DNA of 64,000 nt from Alteromonas sp. MMG017. GTDB lineage: Bacteria; Pseudomonadota; Gammaproteobacteria; Enterobacterales; Alteromonadaceae. Below are positions 27,671-37,502 of the stretch, piece by piece; position 1 is the stretch's first letter, and every line of letters starts with the position of its first letter. The stretch covers positions 203,420-267,419 of the forward strand of contig NZ_JAGJDY010000008.1 in assembly GCF_018100795.1 (NCBI RefSeq), in the 5' to 3' direction. The notes beneath the pieces are model-generated. The model did no database searches. It was given only the letters and a program-made list of their open reading frames with translations, and was not told the origin of the DNA. Both the position numbers and the translations under genes were made by a program.

Positions 27671-28098
27671 ACAGCCTCTACTCGAGTTGTGATTTCTAAG
27701 CGCGTTAGCGCAACAAGAACATGAGCCTAGCTAATATAAAGGGGCATTCCTATCAACATACGTATGTAAGTTGTCAGTCGTGATTGCGCCGCCAATTGAT
27801 GGTGTATGCGGGGAAGGGCACGGTGGATAAGGTATGTGAGCAATTGTAGGAGAAGCCTTACAGCAATGTGGTGCACGACAAGAGAAATAAATAGCGATTT
27901 AGGTAGACTTACCTGACTGAAAGATGTACATTATGCCCGCTTTAGATAATTAAAAGCTTTTTCTACTACTGCGTTGTACCCTTTTATTCTTCAGTTTTAT
28001 CGAAGTTTTAATAGATATACATTTGCGTTACTAGTAAGTTAAATCTATTGCTATCCGGTGAATTTCACCAATTACTTCAAATATATAAGGTTACAAAC
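27671..28098. other. 427-bp region upstream of the cold-shock gene
   Basis: No supported gene. The last 100-150 bases are AT-rich and probably hold the promoter and a long 5' untranslated leader, as in cspA-type genes. A short inverted repeat AGGTA/TACCT is at 27901-27914. Confidence 0.5.
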
Positions 28099-28311
28099 AT
28101 GTCTGATACAGTAAACGGCACAGTTAAATGGTTCAACGAAGATAAAGGTTTTGGTTTTCTTACTCAAGACGGTGGCGGTAAAGATGTATTCGTACATTTC
28201 CGTTCAATCGCTTCTGACGGCTTCAAAACTCTTTCTGAAGGCCAAGCGGTAAGCTTCAGCGTAGAACAAGGTCAAAAAGGCCTTCAAGCTGCAAACGTTG
28301 TTGTTCTTTAA
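28099..28311 (+). CDS. Cold-shock protein, CspA family
   Basis: 70 residues from ATG 28099, preceded by AAGG at 28087-28090; an in-frame upstream extension is not needed. RNA-binding motifs KGFGFL (RNP1) and VFVHF (RNP2) are intact in one cold-shock domain. Such proteins bind single-stranded RNA as chaperones. An AT-rich leader may mediate temperature control. A strong terminator follows. I cannot tell which csp paralogue it is. Confidence 0.95.
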   Translation: MSDTVNGTVKWFNEDKGFGFLTQDGGGKDVFVHFRSIASDGFKTLSEGQAVSFSVEQGQKGLQAANVVVL

Positions 28312-28334
28312 GTAGAACTTTAAAATACAACGAC

Positions 28335-28364
28335 AAAAGGCTAAGTTTCTACTTAGCCTTTTTT
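28335..28364 (+). terminator. Intrinsic terminator of the csp gene
   Basis: Twelve-base stem AAAAGGCTAAGT/ACTTAGCCTTTT with loop TTCT and a terminal T-run of six. Confidence 0.93.
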
Positions 28365-28477
28365 AATTGTGCAATACTAATATTTTTATTTATTTTTGGT
28401 TTGATAAGAACAGAATTTTGAAAGGAATTTTAAAACGAATAAAAAACTAGCAACATTATTATACAAAGAAAAATTAT

Positions 28478-28666
28478 ATGTCTCATACTATTAACGGCGC
28501 CTCGCTCCGTACACTTCCCCCTATTTCGACAATCTCAGTAAATAACTTCAACGTTGTTTTCACCGATACAGAGTGTCAAAAGTCAGTTCAATTTCACAAC
28601 AACAAAGATACTAAAGTATTTTTACGTTGGTTGCTTAATACTACGGTTGAAAGTATTTACGCTTAG
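28478..28666 (+). CDS. Possible 62-aa small protein
   Basis: 62 residues, no membrane segment, no recognised family. The sequence (NNFNVVFTDTECQKSVQFHNNKDTKVFLRWLLN) looks protein-like. The first eight codons match those of the csp gene upstream at 18 of 24 bases (MSHTINGA versus MSDTVNGT). No clear ribosome-binding site is seen (AAAGAAAAATTAT precedes the ATG), and no terminator follows directly. It lies between the csp terminator and the diguanylate cyclase. It could be a real small gene or chance. Confidence 0.4.
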   Translation: MSHTINGASLRTLPPISTISVNNFNVVFTDTECQKSVQFHNNKDTKVFLRWLLNTTVESIYA

Positions 28667-28854
28667 CTAGTTAGCAGGCTGAAGCAAAATTATTACTGCG
28701 TTAAGAGCTCGTGTGTCGCTATTGCCTTACAGAATATTGCGTAAAAAAAGTAAATTTCCTCTTTTATATTATGAATTTTGAGAAAGCAGGTTTATGCTTG
28801 ATACAGGACAAGTAACATTTTTGTTGCCCTTTTACCTGCAGACAAGGTTCGATT

Positions 28855-30522
28855 TTGCTTTCTTACTTTCATTTGGGTGTTTTGTATTTTCTCCTTTTAC
28901 TGTCGGTATTTCCCGTATTCGGTCAGGAACCTATATCAGTCGTTGATGATAAGCGCATAATTGCTGATGCTAATCTGTGGCACGAATTAGATGATTCTTT
29001 TGATACAACAAGCCTCGAATCAAAGGATAAGCTAGCAATTTTAAAAGAGGCTTATGAAAGCGCCGCGGTTGTTCCATCACTGGGTGGGATGTCGGGAAGT
29101 TACTTCACCAAAGTAGTCTTAGATATTTCACAAAAAGGGCAGTATTTTGCAGTCGTTAATGCCAACTTCATTGATGTTGGCTTAGCATCATACTCGTCGT
29201 CTATTCAGCCTGAACCTAGCACACAAGTATTTTCTCAACTTCTTGATGACAGCACACCGCCGGTACTTCATTTTCAAGCCGTGACGGTGCAAACCGTTGT
29301 GGTGAATGAACGGGTAGAATTATGGCTGTTTATTAACGCCAAGCAGTTTCCTACGCCGGTTTCCATTACCGTGTTAGACAGTGCAGAGTTTTATCGCTTC
29401 CAAAAATTTAATAACGGTATTTCCATAGCTGGCATTACCACCATGTTCATTTTGTCGTTGCTGGCCTTGCTCATCTATTCAGGGACGAGGAAAAGAGTAG
29501 CGTTAACCTGTGCAGGCTATTTGGGTTTTCATGCTATTGGCTGGGCAGCAGCTTCTGGAATGCTAGGAGATATCGTTCATTTCCCATTTAATACCAGTTA
29601 TTGGGGAATGCTACTTTTTCCTTTCGCTATTGCCTGTGCCGCGCAATTTGTCTCTGATTTATTTGAGTGCAAAACCGACCACAAAAAATTATTTAAATTT
29701 CTAAACGTCTTAAGTGTTGTGAGCGTCGTATTAGGCGTTGGCATGTGGTTTATACCATTCACCATCGCATATTTGCTATCTCACTTATTGGCTATGTTCT
29801 GGATAGTGGTGACCATAGCGGTGGGTGTGAGCATGATTAGACAGCAAGATTTCCGCGCGAAATATTTCTTGGCAGGCAATCTACTCTACAGTGCATCACT
29901 TGGCTACTACATTGCTGCTCACAGCCAATATTTTGGTGAGCTAGCGTACCCCGAATCGGTTGTTATATTTGCATTGTCGCTAGATTGCTTATGTATTTTG
30001 TTGTGCTTAACCGAGTGGTTTAAATTGAAGCAAAAGGAGTTCAATCGAAACCAGTACTTGTCTCGCATAGACTCAATGACACAGCTTGGTAACAGATTTT
30101 CTCTAACAGAATGCATTGAAGCCTTAAATGATTACTACGTTATTATTTACATCGACTTAGATGGTTTAAAGGCCATTAACGATAAATACGGCCATGATGA
30201 AGGCGACAAACTTATTATTAAGACGGCGAGCCTGTTACAACAATCGTTTTACTCTTTGGGAGATATCTTTCGCTCAGGAGGCGATGAATTTGTGGGCGTA
30301 TTGCATGCCGATTCGACCAGTGAAACTCGAAACGTGGCTGATAGTGCCTTATCAGTAGTATCGAATGTTTCAATGGAGCTTAGCCAGCAATGGCGTGATG
30401 CGGGTGTTAGCTTTGGGATTGCAACCAGCCTAGAAACTAACTTACCTTCTGAATGTATATCTCTCGCTGACAAACGAATGTATCGACATAAAGCTAAATC
30501 GAAGCATCCGCGCGCTGGTTAG
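28855..30522 (+). CDS. Membrane diguanylate cyclase (7TMR-DISM-like sensor plus GGDEF)
   Basis: 555 residues from TTG 28855; AAGG at 28844-28847 supports this start, and no ATG precedes the signal peptide (ends near VFG-QEP). A periplasmic sensory region (about 25-185) precedes seven hydrophobic segments (about 190-385), typical of DISM receptors. A GGDEF domain follows with RIDSMTQLGNR and the intact SGGDEF active site (near 474-478). No RxxD inhibitory site is at the usual position before GGDEF, so product feedback may be absent. It should make cyclic di-GMP in response to an extracellular cue. Encoded alone. Confidence 0.92.
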   Translation: MLSYFHLGVLYFLLLLSVFPVFGQEPISVVDDKRIIADANLWHELDDSFDTTSLESKDKLAILKEAYESAAVVPSLGGMSGSYFTKVVLDISQKGQYFAVVNANFIDVGLASYSSSIQPEPSTQVFSQLLDDSTPPVLHFQAVTVQTVVVNERVELWLFINAKQFPTPVSITVLDSAEFYRFQKFNNGISIAGITTMFILSLLALLIYSGTRKRVALTCAGYLGFHAIGWAAASGMLGDIVHFPFNTSYWGMLLFPFAIACAAQFVSDLFECKTDHKKLFKFLNVLSVVSVVLGVGMWFIPFTIAYLLSHLLAMFWIVVTIAVGVSMIRQQDFRAKYFLAGNLLYSASLGYYIAAHSQYFGELAYPESVVIFALSLDCLCILLCLTEWFKLKQKEFNRNQYLSRIDSMTQLGNRFSLTECIEALNDYYVIIYIDLDGLKAINDKYGHDEGDKLIIKTASLLQQSFYSLGDIFRSGGDEFVGVLHADSTSETRNVADSALSVVSNVSMELSQQWRDAGVSFGIATSLETNLPSECISLADKRMYRHKAKSKHPRAG

Positions 30523-30726
30523 GCGCTTAGTGAAAAGGCGCTGTGTAAGAGTTCTTAATAAGGGCTCTAAATAAGGGATCAGTGAAAACGCTTAGCCTCT
30601 GTAAATAATATGATTTCGCTTTTAGTTTCAATGCCAGCTATTTAAACCGCCAAGCTTTATAGTATTAGTCTTTAAACAATTGCAATTACGCATTTCTCCA
30701 TCACAGTCTACCTTATCAAGGTTTTT

Positions 30727-30810
30727 TTAAGCTTTACGGTGCTGCTTAGCGTAAAAAAAAGCGGCTATCATCAAGGCCAAGGGCAGTAAAAAAATTAATT
30801 CAGGTATCAT
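30727..30810 (-). CDS. Possible 27-aa single-helix membrane peptide
   Basis: The minus-strand frame encodes MIPELIFLLPLALMIAAFFY followed by AKQHRKA: one strongly hydrophobic helix with a basic tail, the usual shape of small inner-membrane proteins. GTGAG sits about eight bases before the ATG. There is no homologue I recognise. It is intergenic on both sides. Such a composition can arise by chance in T-rich DNA, so confidence is low. Confidence 0.3.
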   Translation of the reverse strand: MIPELIFLLPLALMIAAFFYAKQHRKA

Positions 30811-30956
30811 GCTTAACACTCACTGTTTTGTTCACTTAATAGATAGATTAATGATTCATCATTTATTTGCAAGTAGCTCAAATGGCTAGTTTGCTTAAAT
30901 GAAAAGTCGCACGCGTGGGTTTATCTACTTTCATTTCTGTCTTCTTGCTGGGTCTG

Positions 30957-30987
30957 TTTCCGCATCCTTTCCGCACCTTTTTCCGCA
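30957..30987. promoter_or_regulatory. Three phased TTTCCGCA repeats
   Basis: TTTCCGCA begins at 30957, 30968 and 30980, that is at 11- and 12-base steps, about one helix turn each, 71-101 bases upstream of the esterase ATG. Such tandem same-face repeats are typical of activator or repressor binding sites. The binding protein is unknown. Confidence 0.45.
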
Positions 30988-31057
30988 GTCCGTGATTTTG
31001 TGTTAACGTAATTAAATAGCATAAATTTTCATAACGCATTAAAAGGGCTTAACTTTC

Positions 31058-32257
31058 ATGGCGCTGCACCGAATAAAGATTCTATGTTTGTTTTTACTAT
31101 TGGTAAGCCCAATTACCTATGCTCAAGATGCTTCTGTAGAGGGTGAATTAGATAATCCTAGTTACACCCTAATTACCGAAAAGCTAACATCGAAGGTTTT
31201 ATCAGAAGAGCGGACTGTGTTTGTACAGCTCCCTAAAAGCTATGCTGAAAATCCTGATAAAAAATACCCCATTATTTATCGTCTTGATGGTGTCGGTACT
31301 TTGGTTATGCTGAATGCGGTTCTAGAAAGTTTGCAATCTCAGCGGGCGGCGCCAGAAGTTATTGTAGTGGCAATCGAAAATACCGACCGACTACGGGATT
31401 TATACCCTAACGTAAATAAAGATCCCAACGGCCCTGTGGGTTATGGCGGCGGCGGTGCTAAATTTTTACAATTTATCACTTCAGAGCTGATGCCGATGGT
31501 GGAAAGTAAGTATCGCGTGCATGATTTTCGAGTTATTGCAGGTGCTTCGGCAGCAGGTGCTTTCTCATTGTATGCCATGCAGAAAGAGCCTGAATTGTTC
31601 AATGCCGCCTTAACTTACAGTGCTGCGGTATGGTGGGCAAATGGCGCAACGGCAAAGACTACGGTTGAGTTCTTCAAGAATAATAAAAAGTTCGATCATT
31701 ACCTTTATACCGCTATTGGCAACGAAGGTGCGCCCATGCGCCCTTATTATGATGGCATGATTTCAGATATTCGTAAAAACAAGCCTGAGGGACTGCGCTG
31801 GCATAACGATGTATTTACTGATGTTCCTCATAACCTTGTGACCAATGCAGCAAGCTTTAAAGCGTATTACAGTTTGTTTTACTCAGAGTATATGCGCCCG
31901 AAAGACTATGATGGTGATTTGAGTTCGATTGAAAAGTATTACGAAGCGGTATCACAGCAACGCGGCGAGAAAATCGAAGCTGCGGAATGGGTGATAAGAG
32001 ATTTAGGTTATCACTTCGTGACAGAACAAGATTTCGATGAAGCTATCAAGCTATTTCAGTACGGTATTGAACGCTATCCCAATGTGCCTGATGCATATAA
32101 TGGTCTTGCCTATGGCTACGAGCAATCCGGCAAGTTTGAAAAAGCTCTGGAGCAAGTGAATAAGGCATTAGCGCTAGCCTCACCTGATTACGATGGCTAT
32201 GACGTTTATGTGGGTAGACGGGAACGGTTATTGAAGGTTATTGAACAAGCAGGGTGA
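31058..32257 (+). CDS. Exported esterase (Fes/EstD-like) with C-terminal TPR region
   Basis: 399 residues. Signal peptide ending TYA-QDA; AAAAGGGC before the ATG. The PF00756-type alpha/beta hydrolase domain (about 35-280) has RTVFVQLPKSY, YPIIYRLDG and nucleophile motif GASAAG (Ser164), where GxSxGG is common; the His is likely in DVPHNLVTN. The last 90 residues form TPR-like helices (EAIKLFQYGIERYPNVPDAYNGLAYGYEQSGKFEKAL type). Proteins of this shape act on siderophore esters or other acyl esters; the substrate is unknown. Probably monocistronic. Confidence 0.88.
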   Translation: MALHRIKILCLFLLLVSPITYAQDASVEGELDNPSYTLITEKLTSKVLSEERTVFVQLPKSYAENPDKKYPIIYRLDGVGTLVMLNAVLESLQSQRAAPEVIVVAIENTDRLRDLYPNVNKDPNGPVGYGGGGAKFLQFITSELMPMVESKYRVHDFRVIAGASAAGAFSLYAMQKEPELFNAALTYSAAVWWANGATAKTTVEFFKNNKKFDHYLYTAIGNEGAPMRPYYDGMISDIRKNKPEGLRWHNDVFTDVPHNLVTNAASFKAYYSLFYSEYMRPKDYDGDLSSIEKYYEAVSQQRGEKIEAAEWVIRDLGYHFVTEQDFDEAIKLFQYGIERYPNVPDAYNGLAYGYEQSGKFEKALEQVNKALALASPDYDGYDVYVGRRERLLKVIEQAG

Positions 32258-32343
32258 GAGTTGGTGAGAGTTAAAGCGCGAATGTAAGCGGGCAGGAGAG
32301 TAGCTCAGTTGTACTAGCTCAGTCCCGGCCCGCTTATGGCATA

Positions 32344-33744
32344 TTAAGGCTTTAATGCCACATCAGAGTCAGCAATTAAATATATACTTGCTGCGTAAGC
32401 AGCAATATTTTGTGCTAATTCATTTGGATCAATCTTATCAAGCGTATCATCTGGCGTATGATGCAAATCGAAATAATCCTGTCCATTTTGGTTTAATCGA
32501 ATGGTCGGCACACCTTTTTTCGCCAAGGGAATGATGTCAGGGCCACCGCCAGGTACATCTGATCCCCCTCTCACTATGCCAAGAGGGGACAATATTTTTC
32601 CTACTTCATCCATTAGCAAGGTAGCTTCTGGATTGACGTTCGATACTAACTGCCAAATGGTTTGCGCACCAAAGTCAGACTCGGTTGCCAAAACATGGTT
32701 TTGTAAATTCGCATCATGTTGTTTCGCATAGGCGAATGCACCAAGTAACCCCACTTCTTCTGCACCAAACATTACCACCCGAATAGTACGCTTGGGGCGA
32801 GTAGGCAAGTTAGCAATCAACGCGGCAGCTGCGGTAGTGATAGCAACGCCTGCACCATCGTCAACCGCGCCAGTGCCTAAATCCCAGCTGTCTAAATGGC
32901 CACCAATAAGTACGATTTCTTCAGGCTTCTCACTTCCCACTAAATCGAGAACGACATTTCCGCTTTTTACTTCGCCTTTCCATTTTGATTCTGAATGCAA
33001 TGAAAGACTTATAGGCTTGCTTAAACCGTGTAAGCGGCGAAGGTGATCTGCATCAGGATTTGAGATAGCGATAACAGGAATATCTGCCCATTTGTCACCG
33101 TCTTTACTCATCATCCCTGAGTGTGGGAATCTATGTGAGTCTGAGCCGACAGAGCGAACCACTAATGCGCTAGCCCCACCACGCTGCGCATGTTGCCAGC
33201 CAATTCTACGACGTTGATTGGCTTGGCCATAACCTGCGCCAGTTTGGCTTTTAACCATTTTGTCGCCATCGACAAAAGCAATTTTTCCGCTAAGGCTGCC
33301 ATCCTTAATATCTGATAACGCGTGAATATCTCTAAAATATACTACATGGGCGTCAATACTTTCTTTTGATGGCGCACCACCACCTAAAGCGGTGCCGTAT
33401 AAATCCTGCTGATAAGGCGAGGTTAGCGATATGTGTAAATGACCTCTATCCCAAAAAGGCATCGTAAATGGTTCGATACTGACGTTGTCGAATCCCAAAC
33501 GTTCACCTAACTTTACTCCCCAGTCCCTCGCGCGCTTCTCAGCTTCAGAGCCTCCCAATCGAGGGCCTATTTCTGTTGTCAGCGATGTCACGATTTCCAT
33601 GCCTAGGTCGCTTTTAAGTGCGGTGTCTATAAGATTGTTAGCAGTTTGTTTTTGTTCGCTTGTTATCACATTAGAAGCGGCCAGTATCGGACAACTAAAA
33701 AAAACGACTATAGCGCTAAAAGTGAGGCGTCTAAGTTGATGCAT
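32344..33744 (-). CDS. Secreted M28-family metallopeptidase with PA domain
   Basis: 466 residues from ATG 33744, preceded by GGAGAA; a longer frame to 33795 is rejected. Signal peptide ends near ILA-ASN. The zinc ligands are in GGHLDSWDLGTGAVDDGAG (His, Asp), GAEEVGLLG (Glu pair), TESDFG (Asp) and DLHHTPDD (His). A PA-type insert lies between about 110 and 270. The family contains aminopeptidases and carboxypeptidase Q-like enzymes; specificity is unknown. It is divergent from the S9 peptidase gene, and the two may share control. Confidence 0.92.
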   Translation of the reverse strand: MHQLRRLTFSAIVVFFSCPILAASNVITSEQKQTANNLIDTALKSDLGMEIVTSLTTEIGPRLGGSEAEKRARDWGVKLGERLGFDNVSIEPFTMPFWDRGHLHISLTSPYQQDLYGTALGGGAPSKESIDAHVVYFRDIHALSDIKDGSLSGKIAFVDGDKMVKSQTGAGYGQANQRRRIGWQHAQRGGASALVVRSVGSDSHRFPHSGMMSKDGDKWADIPVIAISNPDADHLRRLHGLSKPISLSLHSESKWKGEVKSGNVVLDLVGSEKPEEIVLIGGHLDSWDLGTGAVDDGAGVAITTAAAALIANLPTRPKRTIRVVMFGAEEVGLLGAFAYAKQHDANLQNHVLATESDFGAQTIWQLVSNVNPEATLLMDEVGKILSPLGIVRGGSDVPGGGPDIIPLAKKGVPTIRLNQNGQDYFDLHHTPDDTLDKIDPNELAQNIAAYAASIYLIADSDVALKP

Positions 33745-34078
33745 GTATTCTCCATTGAAACTGTTATTAGGGCCAAATTTATATAGTAACTGCAACGTAC
33801 CCCAAAATTGTTTTTATTATTTAAGCGTTTTTTTCTATTTTTAACGATTTAGGCCATAAAGCAATGAGCGCGGTTGCGCGCGTAGAAGATGCTGCCGTTT
33901 ACAGCCATAGTCGCTTAGCTAAAAGAAGAAAACCATGAGCGCGACCAGAATATGAAATTCACCCTATAAATACTACTTTTTACATCAAATGTAAGGTATT
34001 TCTAGCGTTATATAAGCTATGTTAAACCTTCAATAGTCATTCTATTTATCGATTTAAAACAATTAGAGCAAACGAGCC
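33745..34078. other. 334-bp divergent promoter region of the M28 and S9 genes
   Basis: AT-rich flanks with a GC-richer centre. ATGAGCGCG occurs twice (33864 and 33935), and a 24-codon frame between these lacks a ribosome-binding site. No known operator recognised. Confidence 0.5.
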
Positions 34079-36157
34079 ATGAATAAGAAATATCTAAGCA
34101 AGTCGGCGTTAACACTAGTCATAGGTACATTATTTACTACCCATTCAGCGTTGGCAGACGAATCGGCAAACAATACTTTGTCTTTAAAAGACGTATTTAA
34201 TCTTGAGTACGCGGCTAATCCTGTTGTTACTCCCGATGGCAAGCATGTTGTGTACGAGCGTCGTAGCATGGATATTATGACTGATTCAATGCGCAGAAAT
34301 CTGTGGTCAATAGCCTTAGATGGAAGTGCCCATCTGCCTATTCTTTCTGACAGTAAAAACCACTTTAATCCTGTGTTTTCACCTGATGGCGCTAAAATGG
34401 CTTACCTTTCAAGTAAAGAAGGTAAGGTTCAAGTTTATCTAAAAGATTTAGCATCAAATAGCACAACTCGCGTAACCGATGTGGCAATGCGCCCGAGCGG
34501 TATGAGTTTTTCCCCAGACGGTAAATATTTAGCTTTTGCTATGTTTACACCCACTAAAGCCAAACCGTTATTTAATTTAGATTTTAAGCCTAAAGGCGCT
34601 AAGTGGGCAGAAAACCCTCAGTATATTGACCAAACCAATTTCCAACGAGACGGTATGGGAATGAAACGCCCCGGCAACATGCAAATATATGTTGTGCCAA
34701 CCATTGGCGGAACACCAAGACAAATTACCTCGGGTGAGCACGATCACGCCGGCACCATTGCCTGGTCTAAAAATGGCCAACAGATAATCATCTCTGCAAA
34801 CACCAGCGATGAAGCTGATTTCGATTTGCTCAATAGCGATCTGTTTAGCATCGACATAGACACATCAAAAGTCACTAAATTAACGGATATGAGTGGCCCA
34901 GAGCGTAGTCCTCATTTAAGTCCTAATGGAAAGAAAGTAGCTTTTGTCGGTAATGAAGATAATGGAAAGTCGAATCAGTTAAGTCAGTTGTATGTAATGA
35001 ATTCGGATGGCACGGACATCGAAAACCTGACTAGTGAGCTAGACCGCTCTATCGGTACAATTAAATGGGCAGACAACGGTAAAGGTTTATATTTTAGCTA
35101 TGATGATATGGGTAAGAAAAGTGTCGCCTATGTTAGTTTGTCAGGTAAGATTTCAACAAAAACAAGTAACTTAGGTGGCACCAGTTTAGGGAGACCGTAC
35201 ACATCAGGCGATTACGATGTCACGCCTAAAGGCAGTGTTGTTTACACAGCGTCTGCAGGAAATCGTCCCGCAGACCTTGCAATAGTCACCAGTAAGGGAA
35301 AAGTTAAACAACTTACTGACCTAAATGGCGATGTGTTTGACCACAAAACAGTGAACAAGCCAGAATTGTTGGAGCTGAAAAGCAGCGTAGACAATAGAGA
35401 TTTACAGGCTTGGATAGTCACCCCACCTAATTTTGACCCGAAGAAAAAATACCCATTAATTTTAGAGATACATGGCGGACCTCATACTGCGTATGGCCCC
35501 AGCTACTCAACAGAAATACAATTAATGGCCGCTGCTGGCTATGTCGTTTTATATGGCAACCCACGTGGGTCTACGTCTCAAGGTGAAGAATTCGCTAATT
35601 TAATTGATAAAAATTATCCATCACAAGATTATGATGATCTTATGGATATGGTGGATGCCGCTATTGCTAAAGGCTATGTGGATGAGTCTAACTTATTTGT
35701 TACTGGCGGTTCTGGTGGTGGAACGCTTACGTCTTGGATCATCGGTAAAACTGATCGTTTCAAAGCCTCGGTAGTAGCAAAACCCGTTATAAACTGGACA
35801 AGCATGATTGGTACCTCTGATATCTATGCCTACATGAGCAAGTATTGGTTTTCAGACTTACCTTGGAACGATTATGAACAATATTGGAACCGTTCGCCGT
35901 TATCATTAGTGGGCAATGTCACAACGCCAACCATGGTGCTTACCGGTGAATTAGATGTACGTACCCCCATGTCTGAAAGCGAGCAGTATTACGGCGCATT
36001 ACGCTTACAAGGTGTCGATAGTGCACTGGTGCGTATTCAAGGCGCTTATCACGGCATCGCTGCTAAGCCTTCTAATTTAGCACGTAAAGTTGGCTATATT
36101 TTAGCGTGGTTTGATAAGTACAAAGATGACGCGAACAGTGAAATGAAAGAGGATTAG
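34079..36157 (+). CDS. S9-family prolyl oligopeptidase / acylaminoacyl-peptidase-like
   Basis: 692 residues, signal peptide ending SALA-DES. The N-terminal part (about 30-400) is a beta-propeller with TolB/WD40-like SPDG repeats; the C-terminal hydrolase domain has ILEIHGGPHTAYGPSY, nucleophile GGSGGG (Ser545), Asp626 (TGELDVRTP) and His658 (GAYHGI). This is the architecture of dipeptidyl- and acylaminoacyl-peptidases. It should cut short peptides in the periplasm or outside the cell. It is divergent from an M28 peptidase, consistent with a peptide-degradation role. Confidence 0.94.
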   Translation: MNKKYLSKSALTLVIGTLFTTHSALADESANNTLSLKDVFNLEYAANPVVTPDGKHVVYERRSMDIMTDSMRRNLWSIALDGSAHLPILSDSKNHFNPVFSPDGAKMAYLSSKEGKVQVYLKDLASNSTTRVTDVAMRPSGMSFSPDGKYLAFAMFTPTKAKPLFNLDFKPKGAKWAENPQYIDQTNFQRDGMGMKRPGNMQIYVVPTIGGTPRQITSGEHDHAGTIAWSKNGQQIIISANTSDEADFDLLNSDLFSIDIDTSKVTKLTDMSGPERSPHLSPNGKKVAFVGNEDNGKSNQLSQLYVMNSDGTDIENLTSELDRSIGTIKWADNGKGLYFSYDDMGKKSVAYVSLSGKISTKTSNLGGTSLGRPYTSGDYDVTPKGSVVYTASAGNRPADLAIVTSKGKVKQLTDLNGDVFDHKTVNKPELLELKSSVDNRDLQAWIVTPPNFDPKKKYPLILEIHGGPHTAYGPSYSTEIQLMAAAGYVVLYGNPRGSTSQGEEFANLIDKNYPSQDYDDLMDMVDAAIAKGYVDESNLFVTGGSGGGTLTSWIIGKTDRFKASVVAKPVINWTSMIGTSDIYAYMSKYWFSDLPWNDYEQYWNRSPLSLVGNVTTPTMVLTGELDVRTPMSESEQYYGALRLQGVDSALVRIQGAYHGIAAKPSNLARKVGYILAWFDKYKDDANSEMKED

Positions 36158-36193
36158 AGGTTAGTTTTCTCTAGAAGTACATCTTAAAAACCT

Positions 36194-36227
36194 AAGCCCT
36201 ATATACTGTTGTAGTAATAGGGCTTTT
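36194..36227 (+). terminator. Probable terminator of the S9 peptidase gene
   Basis: Stem AAGCCCTAT/ATAGGGCTT with a 14-base loop and TTTT directly after the stem; six more T follow at 36231-36236. Confidence 0.72.
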
Positions 36228-36303
36228 AACTTTTTTAACGCGTTAAATTGCTAAAGCATTTGTTTTAACTAAGTGATTTATTACCAACGGCCTTATTGCT
36301 TAT

Positions 36304-37224
36304 TTAATGTTTATTTAAAAAGCTTAAAATATCTTTAGATACACGTCTAACATCTTCCACCATAGGCATATGGCCAAGATCTTCATAAATAAGTGTGTTT
36401 GAGTTAAGTATCATTTTCCAGTGCGTGAAATCGTCTACCGGTAATAGTTTATCGTTTAGCCCCCATATCAACATTGACTCAGGATAATCAAATCGATAAT
36501 CACGAGGGTAAAAGTCGCGCAAGTTGAAAAACTGGTTGAACATGTGGGTATATTGGGCTCGTTTACTAATGTATTCCCATGCTAGTGCGCGCAAAATAAA
36601 TCTTGGCACAAAAGGCGGTTTAGTCATGATTAAATCATAAAAATTAAAAAAATCCTGTTCAACTTCATGGTCGAAAGGGTTTTGTTGACTGTCTATCATG
36701 TTTTGCGCAAACAGAGACTTAGCGCCTGCTGGATCGATTAAAACGGCTTTTTCGATTCGCTTAGGCATTTCATCAAATAGTTTGGCCGCCATCATTCCGC
36801 CCATTGAATTTCCGACGATGCTGAAACGCTTAATGTTTAATTGTTCTAATAGCGCTAACAACATCTTGCATTGGCTAGGCACAGAATAATCGTCACTGGC
36901 GCGATAGGCAGTCTGGCCATGGCCTTTAAGGTCAGGGATAACTAAGTGGTATTGAGAAGAAAACCTTTTGGCAAAACGGTTCCACACATACTTATCAGCA
37001 CTGAACCCGTGTAACAGCACCAGTACAGGCTTATCAGTAGAAAAGTGTTTTGTATTACTATGATAGAACACTTCAAGCCCATCGATTGAACGGCTGTCAC
37101 ACTGCAATTTAGCTAGTTTTGCTTCTGTAAAATTAACAAAATCAAAGATTAATCGACTCAAAAGCATACGACGCCGCTTAGTCGATAAAATAATCATCAA
37201 TCCTACAATAACAGCAGTAATCAA
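36304..37224 (-). CDS. Membrane-anchored alpha/beta hydrolase
   Basis: 306 residues. An uncleaved N-terminal hydrophobic helix (1-14) followed by KRRR suggests an inner-membrane anchor. Alpha/beta-hydrolase motifs: oxyanion HGFSADK (72-78), nucleophile GNSMGG (Ser140), acid in WGLNDKLLP, His in EDLGHMP. This resembles bacterial lipases/esterases of the MhpC-like group. Substrate unknown. Encoded between the S9 peptidase (convergent) and an amidohydrolase. Confidence 0.88.
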   Translation of the reverse strand: MITAVIVGLMIILSTKRRRMLLSRLIFDFVNFTEAKLAKLQCDSRSIDGLEVFYHSNTKHFSTDKPVLVLLHGFSADKYVWNRFAKRFSSQYHLVIPDLKGHGQTAYRASDDYSVPSQCKMLLALLEQLNIKRFSIVGNSMGGMMAAKLFDEMPKRIEKAVLIDPAGAKSLFAQNMIDSQQNPFDHEVEQDFFNFYDLIMTKPPFVPRFILRALAWEYISKRAQYTHMFNQFFNLRDFYPRDYRFDYPESMLIWGLNDKLLPVDDFTHWKMILNSNTLIYEDLGHMPMVEDVRRVSKDILSFLNKH

Positions 37225-37502
37225 TAAAACGATGATAAATAATTCCTAATGATTTCTATATTGGCTTACAACGATGTGCAGACTTTTAGTTTTAGATAGG
37301 AGTTTAATCGGAATCTAAGGCGTTGACTAGTAACACTATTCGGACGGAGAGATTTCTAACAGGTAGGTAGTATTGTGTTTAACTTCAATGTTTTTAGCTA
37401 TGGTCAATTTTGTGCGGTTTTAGTACTCTAAAATAAGCGTGTCTACAGCAGTGTTAAGCTGGGCAAATGCTAATAATTCTAGAGCATGAACAACCTCAAA
37501 GA

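Larger units (their letters stand above)
30523..31057. other. 534-bp region between the cyclase and esterase genes
   Basis: It holds a possible 27-aa minus-strand gene (30727-30810), a palindrome AATGATTCATCATT near 30850, and three phased TTTCCGCA repeats (30957-30987) before the esterase promoter region. Nothing else is supported. Confidence 0.6.

Noticed and set aside
33864..33938. 24-codon frame between the M28 and S9 genes
   Set aside because: No ribosome-binding site; the ATGAGCGCG repeat at each end is the only odd feature.
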